DNA of 64,000 nt from positions 1 to 64,000 of the forward strand of contig NZ_BMUA01000022.1 of the NCBI RefSeq assembly GCF_014649955.1, read 5' to 3'. The notes beneath the pieces were generated by a model, which was not told where the DNA came from, did no database searches, and was given only the letters and a program-made list of their open reading frames with translations. Of the stretch, positions 40,877-50,265 are shown in pieces (the first letter of the stretch is position 1; each line of letters opens with the position of its first letter). This DNA is from Streptomyces violascens (lineage in GTDB: Bacteria; Actinomycetota; Actinomycetes; Streptomycetales; Streptomycetaceae). The position numbers were made by a program, and so were the translations under genes.

Positions 40877-43800
40877 GTGCACCTCAAGGCCCTCACTCTG
40901 CGCGGATTCAAATCCTTCGCGTCCGCGACCACGCTGAAGTTCGAGCCGGGCATCACCTGTGTGGTGGGCCCCAACGGATCCGGCAAGTCCAACGTCGTGG
41001 ACGCGCTGAGCTGGGTCATGGGTGAGCAGGGCGCCAAGTCGCTGCGCGGCGGAAAGATGGAGGACGTCATCTTCGCCGGGACGACCGGCCGCCCTCCGCT
41101 CGGCCGCGCCGAAGTCTCCCTCACCATCGACAATTCCGACGGCGCGCTGCCCATCGAATACGCCGAAGTCACCATCACGCGGATCATGTTCCGCAACGGC
41201 GGCAGCGAATACCAGATCAACGGCGACACCTGCCGGCTGCTCGACATCCAGGAACTGCTCTCCGATTCCGGCATCGGCCGCGAGATGCACGTCATCGTCG
41301 GGCAGGGCCAGCTCGACTCCGTCCTGCACGCCGACCCCATGGGCCGGCGGGCCTTCATCGAGGAGGCCGCGGGCGTCCTCAAGCACCGCAAGCGCAAGGA
41401 GAAGGCGCTGCGGAAGCTGGACGCGATGAAGGCCAACCTCGCCCGCGTCCAGGACCTCACCGACGAACTGCGCCGCCAGCTCAAGCCGCTCGGCCGCCAG
41501 GCCGCCGTCGCGCGCCGCGCCGCCGTCATCCAGGCCGACCTGCGCGACGCCCGCCTTCGCCTGCTCGCCGACGACCTCGTACGGATGCGGGAGGCGCTCA
41601 GCGCCGAGATCGCCGACGAGGCCGAGCTCCTTCGCCGCAAGGAGAGCGCGGAGGCCGACCTCAAGGCGGCCCTGGCCCGCGAGGCCCGACTGGAGGACCA
41701 GGTGCGGCAGCTGTCGCCCAGGCTCCAGCGCGCCCAGCAGACCTGGTACGAGCTGTCCCAGCTGGCCGAGCGGGTGCGCGGCACGATCTCGCTGGCCGAC
41801 GCCCGGGTCAAGAGCGCGAGCGCGCAGCCGCCGGAGGAGCGGCGCGGCCGCGACCCGCAGGACATGGAGCGCGAGGCCGCCCGGATCCGCGAACAGGAGG
41901 CCGAGCTGGAGGCCGCCCTCGAAGCGGCCGAGCACGCCCTGGAGGACACCTCCGCCCACCGCGCCGATCTCGAGCGGGAACTCGCCGTCGAGGAACGGCG
42001 TTTGAAGGATGTGGCCCGGGCCATCGCGGACCGGCGCGAGGGCCTCGCGCGGCTGCACGGGCAGGTCAACGCGGCGCGGAGCAGGGCGGGTTCCGCGCAG
42101 GCCGAGATCGACCGGCTCGCCGCCGCGCGTGACGAGGCGGGCGAGCGGGCCGCGCTCGCACAGGAGGAGTACGAGCAGCTCAAGGCCGAGGTGGACGGCC
42201 TCGAGGCCGACGACACCGAGCTCGCCGAGGCCCATGACGCGGCCAAGCGCGAGCTCGCCGCGGCCGAGGCCGCGCTCGGCGCCGCCCGCGAGGAGGCCAC
42301 CGCCGCCGAGCGGAAACGTGCCGCCACCGCCGCCCGGCACGACGCGCTCGCGCTGGGGCTGCGCCGCAAGGACGGCACGGGAGCGCTGCTCGGCGCCCGC
42401 GACACGCTGACCGGACTGCTCGGCCCCGCCGCCGAACTGCTCACCGTGGCACCCGGGTACGAGGTGCCGGTCGCGGCCGCCCTGGGCGCCGCCGCCGACG
42501 CGATCGCGGTGAGCGGGCCGTCGGCGGCCGCCGAAGCCATCCGCATGCTGCGCAAACAGGACGCCGGCCGCGCCGCCCTGCTCCTGAACGGCGCTCCCGA
42601 GGACGAGGACGGGCGGCCGGTGCGCGGCGAAGGACCGCCTCGCGCCGCCGACCTGGTCCGCGGCCCCGCCGAACTGATGCCCGCCGTACGGCGCCTGCTG
42701 CGCGACGTCGTCGTGGTCGGCACCCTGGAGGACGCCGAGGACCTCGTCTACGCGCGGCCCGCGCTGACCGCCGTCACCGCCGAAGGCGACGTACTCGGAG
42801 CCCACTTCGCGCACGGCGGATCGGCCGGCGCGCCCAGCCTCCTGGAGGTCCAGGCCTCCGTCGACGAAGCCGCCGCCGAGCTCGCCGACCTGGCCGTACG
42901 GTGCGAGGACCTGGCCCGCGCGCAACAGGAGGCAACCGCGCGACGCAGTCAACTGGCGGCAGCCGTCGAGGAGTTGGGGGAGCGTCGGCGGGCCGCCGAG
43001 AAGGCGCGGTCCTCCGTCGCCCAGCAGCTCGGCCGGCTCGCCGGGCAGGCGCGCGGTGCGGCCGGCGAGGCCGAGCGGACCGCGGCGGCCGCCGCCCGCG
43101 CCCAGGAAGCTCTGGAGAAGGCCACCGAGGAGGCCGAGGAGCTGGCCGAACGGCTGCTCGTCGCCGAGGAGATGCCGGTCGAGGAGGAGCCCGACACGTC
43201 CGTACGGGACCGGCTCGCGGCGGACGGCGCCAACGCCCGGCAGACCGAGATGGAGGCCCGGCTCCAGGCCCGTACCCACGAGGAGCGCGTCAAGGCGCTC
43301 GCCGGGCGGGCCGACGGGCTCGACCGGGCGGCCCGGGCCGAACGCGAGGCACGGGCCCGCGCCGAGCAGCGCCGCGCCCGACTGCGCCACGAGGCGGCCG
43401 TCGCCGCGGCCGTGGCATCCGGCGCCCGCACCCTGCTCGCCCACGTCGAGGTGTCGCTCGTGCGGGCCGAGCGGGAGTGGGCCGGGGCCGAGGCGGCCAA
43501 GGCCGAGCGCGAACAGGAGCTGACCGGGGCCCGCGGCGCCGGCCGGGACCTCAAGGCGGAACTCGACAAACTCACGGATTCGGTTCACCGCGGCGAGGTA
43601 CTCGGTGCCGAGAAGCGGCTGCGGATCGAGCAGCTGGAGACCAAGGCGCTGGAGGAGCTGGGGGTCGAGCCGGCCGGGCTGGTGGCGGAGTACGGGCCCG
43701 ACCAGCTGGTGGCCCCCTCGCCGCCCGCCGAGGGAGAGGAGCTGCCCGATGCTGCATCAATCAGCGGCTCCGCCGCGGGCGAGCACCCCCGCAACCAGCC

Positions 43801-44458
43801 GGTCCCCTACGTACGCGCCGAGCAGGAGAAGCGGCTCAGGGCAGCCGAACGGGCGTACCAGCAGCTCGGCAAGGTCAACCCGCTCGCCCTGGAGGAATTC
43901 GCGGCGCTGGAGGAGCGCCACAAGTTCCTCTCCGAGCAGCTGGAGGACCTCAAGAAGACCCGGACCGACCTCCTTCAAGTGGTGAAGGAGGTGGACGAGC
44001 GGGTGGAGCAGGTCTTCACGGAGGCCTATCGCGACACGGCCAGGGAGTTCGAGGGGGTCTTCTCGCGGCTCTTCCCGGGCGGCGAGGGCCGGCTGATCCT
44101 GACCGATCCGGGCAACATGCTGACCACCGGGATCGACGTCGAGGCGCGCCCGCCGGGCAAGAAGGTCAAGCGGCTCTCGCTGCTCTCGGGCGGCGAGCGC
44201 TCCCTGACGGCCGTCGCGCTGCTCGTGTCCATCTTCAAGGCCAGGCCGAGCCCGTTCTACGTGATGGACGAGGTCGAGGCGGCCCTGGACGACACCAACC
44301 TCCAGCGGCTGATCCGGATCATGCAGGAGCTCCAGGAGTCCTCGCAGCTGATCGTGATCACGCACCAGAAGCGGACCATGGAGGTCGCCGACGCGCTGTA
44401 CGGCGTCTCGATGCAGGGCGACGGCGTGTCCAAGGTGATCAGCCAGCGGCTGCGCTGA
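40877..44458 (+). CDS. smc: Chromosome segregation ATPase SMC
   Basis: The 1193-residue SMC protein, which with ScpA/ScpB (not in this window) organises and segregates chromosomes. The N-terminal head has Walker A in TCVVGPNGSGKSNVVDALSW near residue 36, then GEQGAKSLRGGKMEDVIFAG. Long coiled coils (~170-490 and ~680-1020) flank the hinge (~510-660: LTGLLGPAAELLTVAPGYEV, GAAADAIAVSGPSAAAEAIR). The C-terminal head has the ABC signature RLSLLSGGERSLTAVALLVS near 1103 and Walker B FYVMDEVEAALDDTNLQRLI. It starts at GTG 40877 with GCGAAAGG upstream. It is the expected full length. Confidence 0.98.
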   Translation: MHLKALTLRGFKSFASATTLKFEPGITCVVGPNGSGKSNVVDALSWVMGEQGAKSLRGGKMEDVIFAGTTGRPPLGRAEVSLTIDNSDGALPIEYAEVTITRIMFRNGGSEYQINGDTCRLLDIQELLSDSGIGREMHVIVGQGQLDSVLHADPMGRRAFIEEAAGVLKHRKRKEKALRKLDAMKANLARVQDLTDELRRQLKPLGRQAAVARRAAVIQADLRDARLRLLADDLVRMREALSAEIADEAELLRRKESAEADLKAALAREARLEDQVRQLSPRLQRAQQTWYELSQLAERVRGTISLADARVKSASAQPPEERRGRDPQDMEREAARIREQEAELEAALEAAEHALEDTSAHRADLERELAVEERRLKDVARAIADRREGLARLHGQVNAARSRAGSAQAEIDRLAAARDEAGERAALAQEEYEQLKAEVDGLEADDTELAEAHDAAKRELAAAEAALGAAREEATAAERKRAATAARHDALALGLRRKDGTGALLGARDTLTGLLGPAAELLTVAPGYEVPVAAALGAAADAIAVSGPSAAAEAIRMLRKQDAGRAALLLNGAPEDEDGRPVRGEGPPRAADLVRGPAELMPAVRRLLRDVVVVGTLEDAEDLVYARPALTAVTAEGDVLGAHFAHGGSAGAPSLLEVQASVDEAAAELADLAVRCEDLARAQQEATARRSQLAAAVEELGERRRAAEKARSSVAQQLGRLAGQARGAAGEAERTAAAAARAQEALEKATEEAEELAERLLVAEEMPVEEEPDTSVRDRLAADGANARQTEMEARLQARTHEERVKALAGRADGLDRAARAEREARARAEQRRARLRHEAAVAAAVASGARTLLAHVEVSLVRAEREWAGAEAAKAEREQELTGARGAGRDLKAELDKLTDSVHRGEVLGAEKRLRIEQLETKALEELGVEPAGLVAEYGPDQLVAPSPPAEGEELPDAASISGSAAGEHPRNQPVPYVRAEQEKRLRAAERAYQQLGKVNPLALEEFAALEERHKFLSEQLEDLKKTRTDLLQVVKEVDERVEQVFTEAYRDTAREFEGVFSRLFPGGEGRLILTDPGNMLTTGIDVEARPPGKKVKRLSLLSGGERSLTAVALLVSIFKARPSPFYVMDEVEAALDDTNLQRLIRIMQELQESSQLIVITHQKRTMEVADALYGVSMQGDGVSKVISQRLR

Positions 44459-44708
44459 GGCGGCCGGCGGCTTCGGCCCGCGCCTGTGGCCCATCCCCGG
44501 GCTGACCTCCACTTCTTCAAGTCTTGAACATTCGGCGGCGAGTCGTGCCTGCAAATTCACAACCGAACAGGTATTGACTTCGAAACTTGAAGGCATAGTC
44601 TCTGCAACGTTGCTTTTACCTTCAAGTGGTGGGTGACAGGAAGTTGTGCGCCACTTGGAGGAGTCCCCCCACGCCCGGCGACGTTGCAGGGCGGCCCCAG
44701 GAGTACAC
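44459..44708 (+). promoter_or_regulatory. glcP promoter with nested operator-like palindromes
   Basis: A sigma70-type promoter, TTGACT (44574-44579), 16 bp, TAGTCT (44596-44601), lies before glcP. Overlapping the expected transcription start is GCAACGTTGC (44604-44613), a perfect palindrome with the central CG typical of LacI/GalR operators. TTCAAG-T-CTTGAA (44516-44528) is a second perfect palindrome. ACTTGAAG (44585-44592) and CTTCAAGT (44620-44627) form an inverted pair around the promoter start. Confidence 0.6.
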
Positions 44709-46127
44709 GTGACCAGTACCGCGCAGGCGCAGGCGTCCGGAGGCGGCCAGACCGCGCCGGACCACCTCGGCCATGTCATCTTCATCACGGCGGCGGCCGC
44801 GATGGGCGGCTTCCTCTTCGGCTACGACAGTTCCGTGATCAACGGCGCCGTAGAGGCGATCCGTGACCGGTACTCCATCGGGTCCGGGACGCTGGCCCAG
44901 GTGATCGCCATCGCCCTGATCGGCTGCGCGATCGGCGCCGCCACCGCGGGCCGGATCGCCGACCGCATCGGCCGCATCCGCTGCATGCAGATCGCGGCGA
45001 CCCTGTTCACCATCAGCGCCATCGGCTCCGCGCTGCCGTTCGCGCTGTGGGACCTCGCGTTCTGGCGGATCATCGGCGGCTTCGCCATCGGCATGGCCTC
45101 GGTCATCGGCCCGGCCTACATCGCCGAGGTCGCCCCGCCCGCCTACCGCGGCCGGCTCGGCTCCTTCCAGCAGGCCGCGATCGTCATCGGCATCGCGATC
45201 TCCCAGCTCGTCAACTGGGGCATCCTCAACGCCGCCGGCGGCGAGCAGCGCGGCAAGATCATCGGGCTCGAGGCCTGGCAGGTCATGCTCGGCGTGATGG
45301 TGATCCCGGCCATCCTGTACGGCCTGCTGTCCTTCGCCATCCCCGAGTCGCCGCGCTTCCTCATCTCGGTCGGCCGCGACGCCGACGCCAAGAAGGTGCT
45401 CGCCGACGTCGAGGGCGAGAACGTCGACCTCGACGCCCGCGTCGCCGAGATCGAGCACGCCATGAAGTCCGAGCACAAGTCGAGCTTCAAGGACCTGCTC
45501 GGCTCCAAGTGGGGCTTCCTGCCCATCGTCTGGGTCGGCATCGGCCTCTCGGTCTTCCAGCAGCTCGTCGGCATCAACGTCGCGTTCTACTACTCCTCGA
45601 CGCTGTGGCAGTCCGTCGGCATCGACCCGTCGAGCTCGTTCTTCTACTCGTTCACCACGTCGATCATCAACATCATCGGCACCGTGATCGCGATGGTCCT
45701 CGTCGACCGGGTCGGCCGCAAGCCGCTCGCGCTGATCGGTTCCATCGGCATGGCGGTCGCGCTCGCCGTCGAGGCCTGGGCCTTCTCGGCCCACCTCGTC
45801 GACGGCAAGCTCCCGACCACCGAGGGCGTCGTGGCCCTGATCGCCGCCCACGTCTTCGTGCTGTTCTTCGCCCTGTCCTGGGGCGTCGTGGTGTGGGTCT
45901 TCCTCGGCGAGATGTTCCCGAACCGGATCCGCGCCGCGGCCCTGGGTGTCGCCGCGGCCGCCCAGTGGATCGCGAACTGGGCCATCACGGCGAGCTTCCC
46001 GAGCCTGTCGGACTGGAACCTGTCGGGCACCTACGTCATCTACTCGGTCTTCGCCGTGCTCTCGATCCCCTTCGTGCTCAAGTACGTCAAGGAGACCAAG
46101 GGCAAGGCGTTGGAGGAGATGGGCTAA
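44709..46127 (+). CDS. glcP: Glucose permease GlcP (MFS sugar:proton symporter)
   Basis: A 472-residue, 12-helix major facilitator of the sugar-porter family, the same length as I recall for S. coelicolor GlcP, the main glucose transporter. Signatures are AAAAMGGFLFGYDSSVINGA, GRIADRIGRIRCMQIAATLF (loop 2-3), PESPRFLISVGRDADAKKVL after helix 6, QQLVGINVAFYYSSTLWQSV (helix 7 sugar contact), LVDRVGRKPLALIGSIGMAV, FLGEMFPNRIRAAALGVAAA and a C-terminal KETKGKALEEMG. GTG 44709 follows AGGAG by 6 nt. Its promoter region is rich in palindromes. A 20-bp perfect hairpin ends the transcript. Confidence 0.95.
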   Translation: MTSTAQAQASGGGQTAPDHLGHVIFITAAAAMGGFLFGYDSSVINGAVEAIRDRYSIGSGTLAQVIAIALIGCAIGAATAGRIADRIGRIRCMQIAATLFTISAIGSALPFALWDLAFWRIIGGFAIGMASVIGPAYIAEVAPPAYRGRLGSFQQAAIVIGIAISQLVNWGILNAAGGEQRGKIIGLEAWQVMLGVMVIPAILYGLLSFAIPESPRFLISVGRDADAKKVLADVEGENVDLDARVAEIEHAMKSEHKSSFKDLLGSKWGFLPIVWVGIGLSVFQQLVGINVAFYYSSTLWQSVGIDPSSSFFYSFTTSIINIIGTVIAMVLVDRVGRKPLALIGSIGMAVALAVEAWAFSAHLVDGKLPTTEGVVALIAAHVFVLFFALSWGVVVWVFLGEMFPNRIRAAALGVAAAAQWIANWAITASFPSLSDWNLSGTYVIYSVFAVLSIPFVLKYVKETKGKALEEMG

Positions 46128-46148
46128 TCCCCGCTGCCCCTCTCCTCT

Positions 46149-46192
46149 CGCCAAACCGCCCCGGCTCGCCATCGAGCCGGGGCGGTTTGGCG
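46149..46192 (+). terminator. glcP terminator
   Basis: A perfect 20-bp stem (46149-46168 with 46173-46192) with loop CCAT, 22 bp after the glcP stop. No T run follows, so it may rely on stem strength. Confidence 0.85.
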
Positions 46193-46269
46193 CGTGGTCC
46201 ATGCCGGGAGGCTTCGGGTTTCCTCGCCCCCCCGGCCCGCGGCCGGGGCGGCCACGTCCCGCGGAGCGC

Positions 46270-47235
46270 TCAGAGCGCCGGAAGCACCCGCTCGCAGAAC
46301 AAGTGCAGGCTTCGCCACGCCTCGTCCACCGGCATTCCGCCGCACAGGGGGTGCAGGACCAGGCTGTCGGCTTCCAGGGCCGCGCACTGCTCCGGGGTCA
46401 CGACGCGGTAGACGCCCTCCGCGCGCAGCTCCTCCACCGTGGTGGCTCCGGACTTCACCGCCGAGCGGATGTCCTTGGACTGCCAGGACGCGTACATCCG
46501 TGCCTCGTGCAGGAAGTGCTCGCCGTACTCGGCCCAGGTCCGGTCGGGGTCCTCGCTGACATGCAGCAGGGGAGTCTCGGCCGCGGGCATCATGCAGAAG
46601 CCCTCGGTGCCGTACTCGGCGAGCTTCTCGTTGTAGTGCGCCTCGAGTTCGGGCAGATGCGCGCTCGGGAAGAACGGCAGACCGAGGCGGGCCGCGCGGT
46701 TGGCGGCCGCGCGTGAGGAGCCGCCGACGAGCAGCATCGGGTGCGGCTCGGTGAACGGGCGCGGGGTGACGCGTACCCGACGCCCGCGGAAGGTGAACTC
46801 CTCACCCGTCCACGCCTTCAGGAGGGTTTCGAGCAGCTCGTCCTGGAGCTTGCCGCGCCGGCCCCACGCGACGCCCTGCTGCTCGTACTCGGCGGGCCGG
46901 TACCCGATCCCCGAGACGGTCACGAGCCGGCCGCCGCTCACCAGGTCGAGCACCGCGATGTCCTCGGCCAGCCGCAGCGGGTCGTACAGCGGGCCGATGA
47001 TCGCGGAGACCGTCACCGCGATGCGGCGGGTGGCGCCGAAGACCGCGCCCGCGAAGGCGAAGGGGGAGGGCAGCCAGTTGTTGTCCGTGCCGTGGTGCTC
47101 CTCGGTCTGGACGGTGTCGATGCCCCGGTCGTCGGCGTACGCGGCCATCTCCAGGGCCGCCCGGTAGCGCGCGGACAGCGACTGGGCGGTGGCGTCCGGG
47201 TCCACCAGATTCATGCGTACGACCGTGAACGGCAT
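46270..47235 (-). CDS. LLM-class flavin-dependent oxidoreductase
   Basis: A 321-residue luciferase-like TIM-barrel enzyme that uses reduced FMN or F420. Visible blocks are ADDRGIDTVQTEEHHGTDNN, SAIIGPLYDPLRLAEDIAVL, DLVSGGRLVTVSGIGYRPAE, and PMLLVGGSSRAAANRAARLG. ATG 47235 follows a GGAGGGGG site; upstream in-frame extension is not coding-like. It lies 70 bp downstream of an NCS1 permease on the same strand, a likely operon. With a nucleobase-type permease, a role in heterocycle oxidation is plausible, but the substrate is unknown and F420 use cannot be excluded. Confidence 0.92.
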   Translation of the reverse strand: MPFTVVRMNLVDPDATAQSLSARYRAALEMAAYADDRGIDTVQTEEHHGTDNNWLPSPFAFAGAVFGATRRIAVTVSAIIGPLYDPLRLAEDIAVLDLVSGGRLVTVSGIGYRPAEYEQQGVAWGRRGKLQDELLETLLKAWTGEEFTFRGRRVRVTPRPFTEPHPMLLVGGSSRAAANRAARLGLPFFPSAHLPELEAHYNEKLAEYGTEGFCMMPAAETPLLHVSEDPDRTWAEYGEHFLHEARMYASWQSKDIRSAVKSGATTVEELRAEGVYRVVTPEQCAALEADSLVLHPLCGGMPVDEAWRSLHLFCERVLPAL

Positions 47236-47305
47236 GGAAAAGTCCCCCTCCACCGGGCGGGTTCCGCAGAACCCCGGGCAAAGGGGGACGGTAGCTGACG
47301 CTACG

Positions 47306-48778
47306 TCAGACAGCCAGGGTCTCGGGGGACTTGGCCGGATCAGAAGCCTCATTGGCCTCAGAAGGCTCTGCGGCCACCACGGGCGGCTTGGGCAGCACGA
47401 CGTACAGGAGGCCGGAGATCACGATGGTGGCGACCCAGCCCAGGCCGTACTCGCCGACCGGGTTGTTCCCGGACAGCGGGCCGGTGAACCAGTCGGACTT
47501 GGTGAACATCAGGCCGCCGACCAGGCCGATCGCCCAGGCGATGACGGCGGCGGGGGAGAAGCCGCCCTTGTACCAGTAGGCGCTGGTGCGCGTGGTGTCG
47601 AGCAGCGCCTTCGCGTCGTACTCGGTGCGGCGCAGCATGTCCGCGCCGAACACGCCGACCCAGGCCGAGAACGCGACGGCGAGCAGCGAGAGGAAGGCGA
47701 TGAACGAGCCCATGAAGCTGGTGGCGACCAGCATCAGGACACCGCCGAAGATCAGCGAGATCAGCGCGTTGACGGAGACCGCCCAGTGCCGCGGGATCTT
47801 GAAGCCGAGGGTCTGCGCGGTGAAGCCCGCCGAGTACATCGACATCGAGTTGATCAGCAGCATGCCGACAAGGGCGATCAGCAGGTACGGCACCGCGATC
47901 CACATCGGCAGGATCTCGCCGAGGAAGGACACCGGGTCGGCGGCCGAGGCCAGGTCCGGTGTGGAGACCGCCATGACGGCGCCCATCAGGACCATCGGAA
48001 GCACCACGATGCCGGCGCCGCCGATGGAGTTGCCCACGATCGCCTTGGCGGAGGCGTTGCGCGGCAGGTAGCGGGCGAAGTCGGGGGCGGACGGGATCCA
48101 GCTGACACCGCCGGCGGCGATCATGCCGGTGCCCGCGACCATCAGCGAGGTCTTGCCGGCCGGCTGGTGGAAGACGGCCGACCAGTCGGTGTTCATGACG
48201 AGGTAGACGAGCACCAGGATCGAGAACGCGCCGAACAGGAACGTCGCGTACTTGTTGCACTTCTGCACGACGTGGATGCCGAGGCCCGATATCGCGAACG
48301 TGATGACCACGAAGACGGCGAGCGTGACGATGATCAGGAACGTGTTGCTCTTGATCCCGAAGAGGATGTCGAGCACGGTGAGCACCGCATAGGCGCCGGT
48401 CACCGCGTTGATGGTCTCCCAGCCCCAGCGCGCCACCCAGATCAGTGAACCGGGCAGCAGATTGCCCCGCTGGCCGAACACCGCACGCGACAGCGCCATG
48501 CCGGGCGCGCCGCCGCGCTTGCCCGCGATCCCGATGAGCCCGACCAGGCCGTACGAGAGGACGGGCGCGGCCACGGCGACCACGATCGCCTGCCAGAAGT
48601 TGAGCTTGTACGCGACGACGAGGCTGGCGCCCATCGTGAGCAGCAGCACGCTGATGTTCGCGGCGACCCAGGTGGGGAAGAGCTCGCGGGTTCTCGCGGT
48701 GCGCCCCGCGTCCGGCACGGGCTCAAGGCCGCGTGTTTCCAGGGCGCTCTGCGGTTCGTCGGTGGTGCCAGTGTTCAT
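47306..48778 (-). CDS. NCS1-family permease (cytosine/purine/thiamine type)
   Basis: A 490-residue, 12-helix nucleobase:cation symporter-1 protein. Helical segments include FPTWVAANISVLLLTMGASL, WQAIVVAVAAPVLSYGLVGL, and ALSRAVFGQRGNLLPGSLIW followed by VARWGWETINAVTGAYAVL. The latter (GxxG...W) resembles the substrate-site helices of CodB and Mhp1. ATG 48778 is the start, with only a weak ribosome site. It precedes the LLM oxidoreductase on the same strand. The specific substrate (cytosine, allantoin, hydantoin, thiamine or other) cannot be assigned from sequence. Confidence 0.9.
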   Translation of the reverse strand: MNTGTTDEPQSALETRGLEPVPDAGRTARTRELFPTWVAANISVLLLTMGASLVVAYKLNFWQAIVVAVAAPVLSYGLVGLIGIAGKRGGAPGMALSRAVFGQRGNLLPGSLIWVARWGWETINAVTGAYAVLTVLDILFGIKSNTFLIIVTLAVFVVITFAISGLGIHVVQKCNKYATFLFGAFSILVLVYLVMNTDWSAVFHQPAGKTSLMVAGTGMIAAGGVSWIPSAPDFARYLPRNASAKAIVGNSIGGAGIVVLPMVLMGAVMAVSTPDLASAADPVSFLGEILPMWIAVPYLLIALVGMLLINSMSMYSAGFTAQTLGFKIPRHWAVSVNALISLIFGGVLMLVATSFMGSFIAFLSLLAVAFSAWVGVFGADMLRRTEYDAKALLDTTRTSAYWYKGGFSPAAVIAWAIGLVGGLMFTKSDWFTGPLSGNNPVGEYGLGWVATIVISGLLYVVLPKPPVVAAEPSEANEASDPAKSPETLAV

Positions 48779-48970
48779 GGGGGTGGAGTTCCATGCCTCT
48801 CGCTCGGCTCGACGCTGAGCCGGTGGGGTAGTCGAAGGGGACTCTACGCGCGTTGATGCGCCCACCTCTATCGTACTTTAATCTGACACCCGTCCCATAA
48901 TTCCCTTCCGTTCTCGGAGGAAGCCACAAACTGGGTGCTCGTGGGGCCCGTACCCGATACTGGGAGAGTT

Positions 48971-50179
48971 ATGGAATTCGTCATCCTTGCTGTAGTCATC
49001 GCCCTGGTCGCGGTCGGCGCCATCAGCGGGCTCGTGGTCAGCAGCCGCAAGAAGAAGCAGCTGCCGCCCACCGCCCCGCCGAGCACGCCGACCATCACAG
49101 CCCCGCCCGCCGAACCTCAGGTCGGTGAGGACGCCGCGGAGACGGCGCAGGAACCGCGCCGCACCATCGAGGAGGTCGGCCTTCCGGAGGCACCCGCCGC
49201 GCCGGTCGTCGTCGGGGAGCCGGTGGCCCCCCAGGCCCCGGCCATCGAGGTCCCCGAGCCCACCGCCGGCCGGCTCGTCCGGCTGCGGGCCCGCCTCGCC
49301 CGCTCGCAGAACTCGCTGGGCAAGGGGCTGCTCACCCTGCTCTCGCGCGAGCACCTCGACGAGGACACCTGGGAGGAGATCGAGGACACCCTGCTGACCG
49401 CCGACGTCGGCGTCGCGCCGACCCAGGAGCTGGTCGACCGGCTCCGCGAGCGCGTCAAGGTGCTGGGCACCCGCACCCCCGAGGACCTGCGCACCCTGCT
49501 GCGCGAGGAGCTCCTCACCCTGCTCGGTACCGACTTCGACCGCGAGGTCAAGACCGAGGGCGGCGAGACCGTCCCCGGCGTCGTGATGGTCGTCGGCGTC
49601 AACGGCACCGGCAAGACCACCACCACCGGCAAGCTCGCCCGCGTCCTGGTCGCCGACGGCAAGTCCGTCGTCCTCGGCGCGGCCGACACCTTCCGTGCCG
49701 CCGCCGCCGACCAGCTGCAGACCTGGGGCGAGCGCGTCGGCGCCCGCACCGTGCGCGGCCCCGAGGGCGGCGACCCCGCCTCGATCGCGTTCGACGCCGT
49801 CAAGGAAGGCATCGCCGAGGGCGCCGACGTCGTCCTGATCGACACGGCCGGCCGCCTGCACACCAAGACCGGGCTCATGGACGAGCTCGGCAAGGTCAAG
49901 CGCGTCGTCGAGAAGCACGGCCCGCTGGACGAGATCCTGCTCGTTCTCGACGCCACGACCGGCCAGAACGGCCTGGTACAGGCCCGGGTGTTCGCCGAGG
50001 TCGTCGACATCACCGGCATCGTCCTGACCAAGCTCGACGGCACCGCCAAGGGCGGCATCGTCATCGCCGTCCAGCGCGAACTGGGCGTGCCCGTCAAGCT
50101 CGTCGGCCTCGGCGAGGGCGCGGACGACCTGGCCCCGTTCGAGCCGGAGGCGTTCGTGGACGCCCTCATCGGAGAGTAG
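48971..50179 (+). CDS. ftsY: Signal recognition particle receptor FtsY
   Basis: A 402-residue SRP-receptor GTPase. An N-terminal hydrophobic anchor (MEFVILAVVIALVAVGAISG) is followed by a Pro/Ala/Glu-rich linker to about residue 90, typical of actinobacteria. The N domain (QNSLGKGLLTLLSREHLDED) and the G domain follow: VVGVNGTGKTTTTGKLARVL near 209, ADTFRAAAADQLQTWGERVG, VLIDTAGRLHTKTGLMDELG, TKLDGTAKGGIVIAV. ATG 48971 has GGGAGAG upstream. Its partner ffh is 7 kb downstream. A near-perfect hairpin at 50211-50250 ends it. Confidence 0.97.
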   Translation: MEFVILAVVIALVAVGAISGLVVSSRKKKQLPPTAPPSTPTITAPPAEPQVGEDAAETAQEPRRTIEEVGLPEAPAAPVVVGEPVAPQAPAIEVPEPTAGRLVRLRARLARSQNSLGKGLLTLLSREHLDEDTWEEIEDTLLTADVGVAPTQELVDRLRERVKVLGTRTPEDLRTLLREELLTLLGTDFDREVKTEGGETVPGVVMVVGVNGTGKTTTTGKLARVLVADGKSVVLGAADTFRAAAADQLQTWGERVGARTVRGPEGGDPASIAFDAVKEGIAEGADVVLIDTAGRLHTKTGLMDELGKVKRVVEKHGPLDEILLVLDATTGQNGLVQARVFAEVVDITGIVLTKLDGTAKGGIVIAVQRELGVPVKLVGLGEGADDLAPFEPEAFVDALIGE

Positions 50180-50210
50180 CCGCACCGGTCGCGCACACCG
50201 GTTTGCGCAC

Positions 50211-50250
50211 GAACGCCCCGCCGCATCGACAAGGATGCCGCGGGGCGTTC
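50211..50250. terminator. Terminator between convergent ftsY and the PrimPol gene
   Basis: A 17-bp stem, GAACGCCCCGC...GATGC with one C-C mismatch (50211-50227 with 50234-50250), and a GACAAG loop. It lies between the two converging genes. Confidence 0.82.
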
Positions 50251-50265
50251 CCTCGTACGGGTGGT

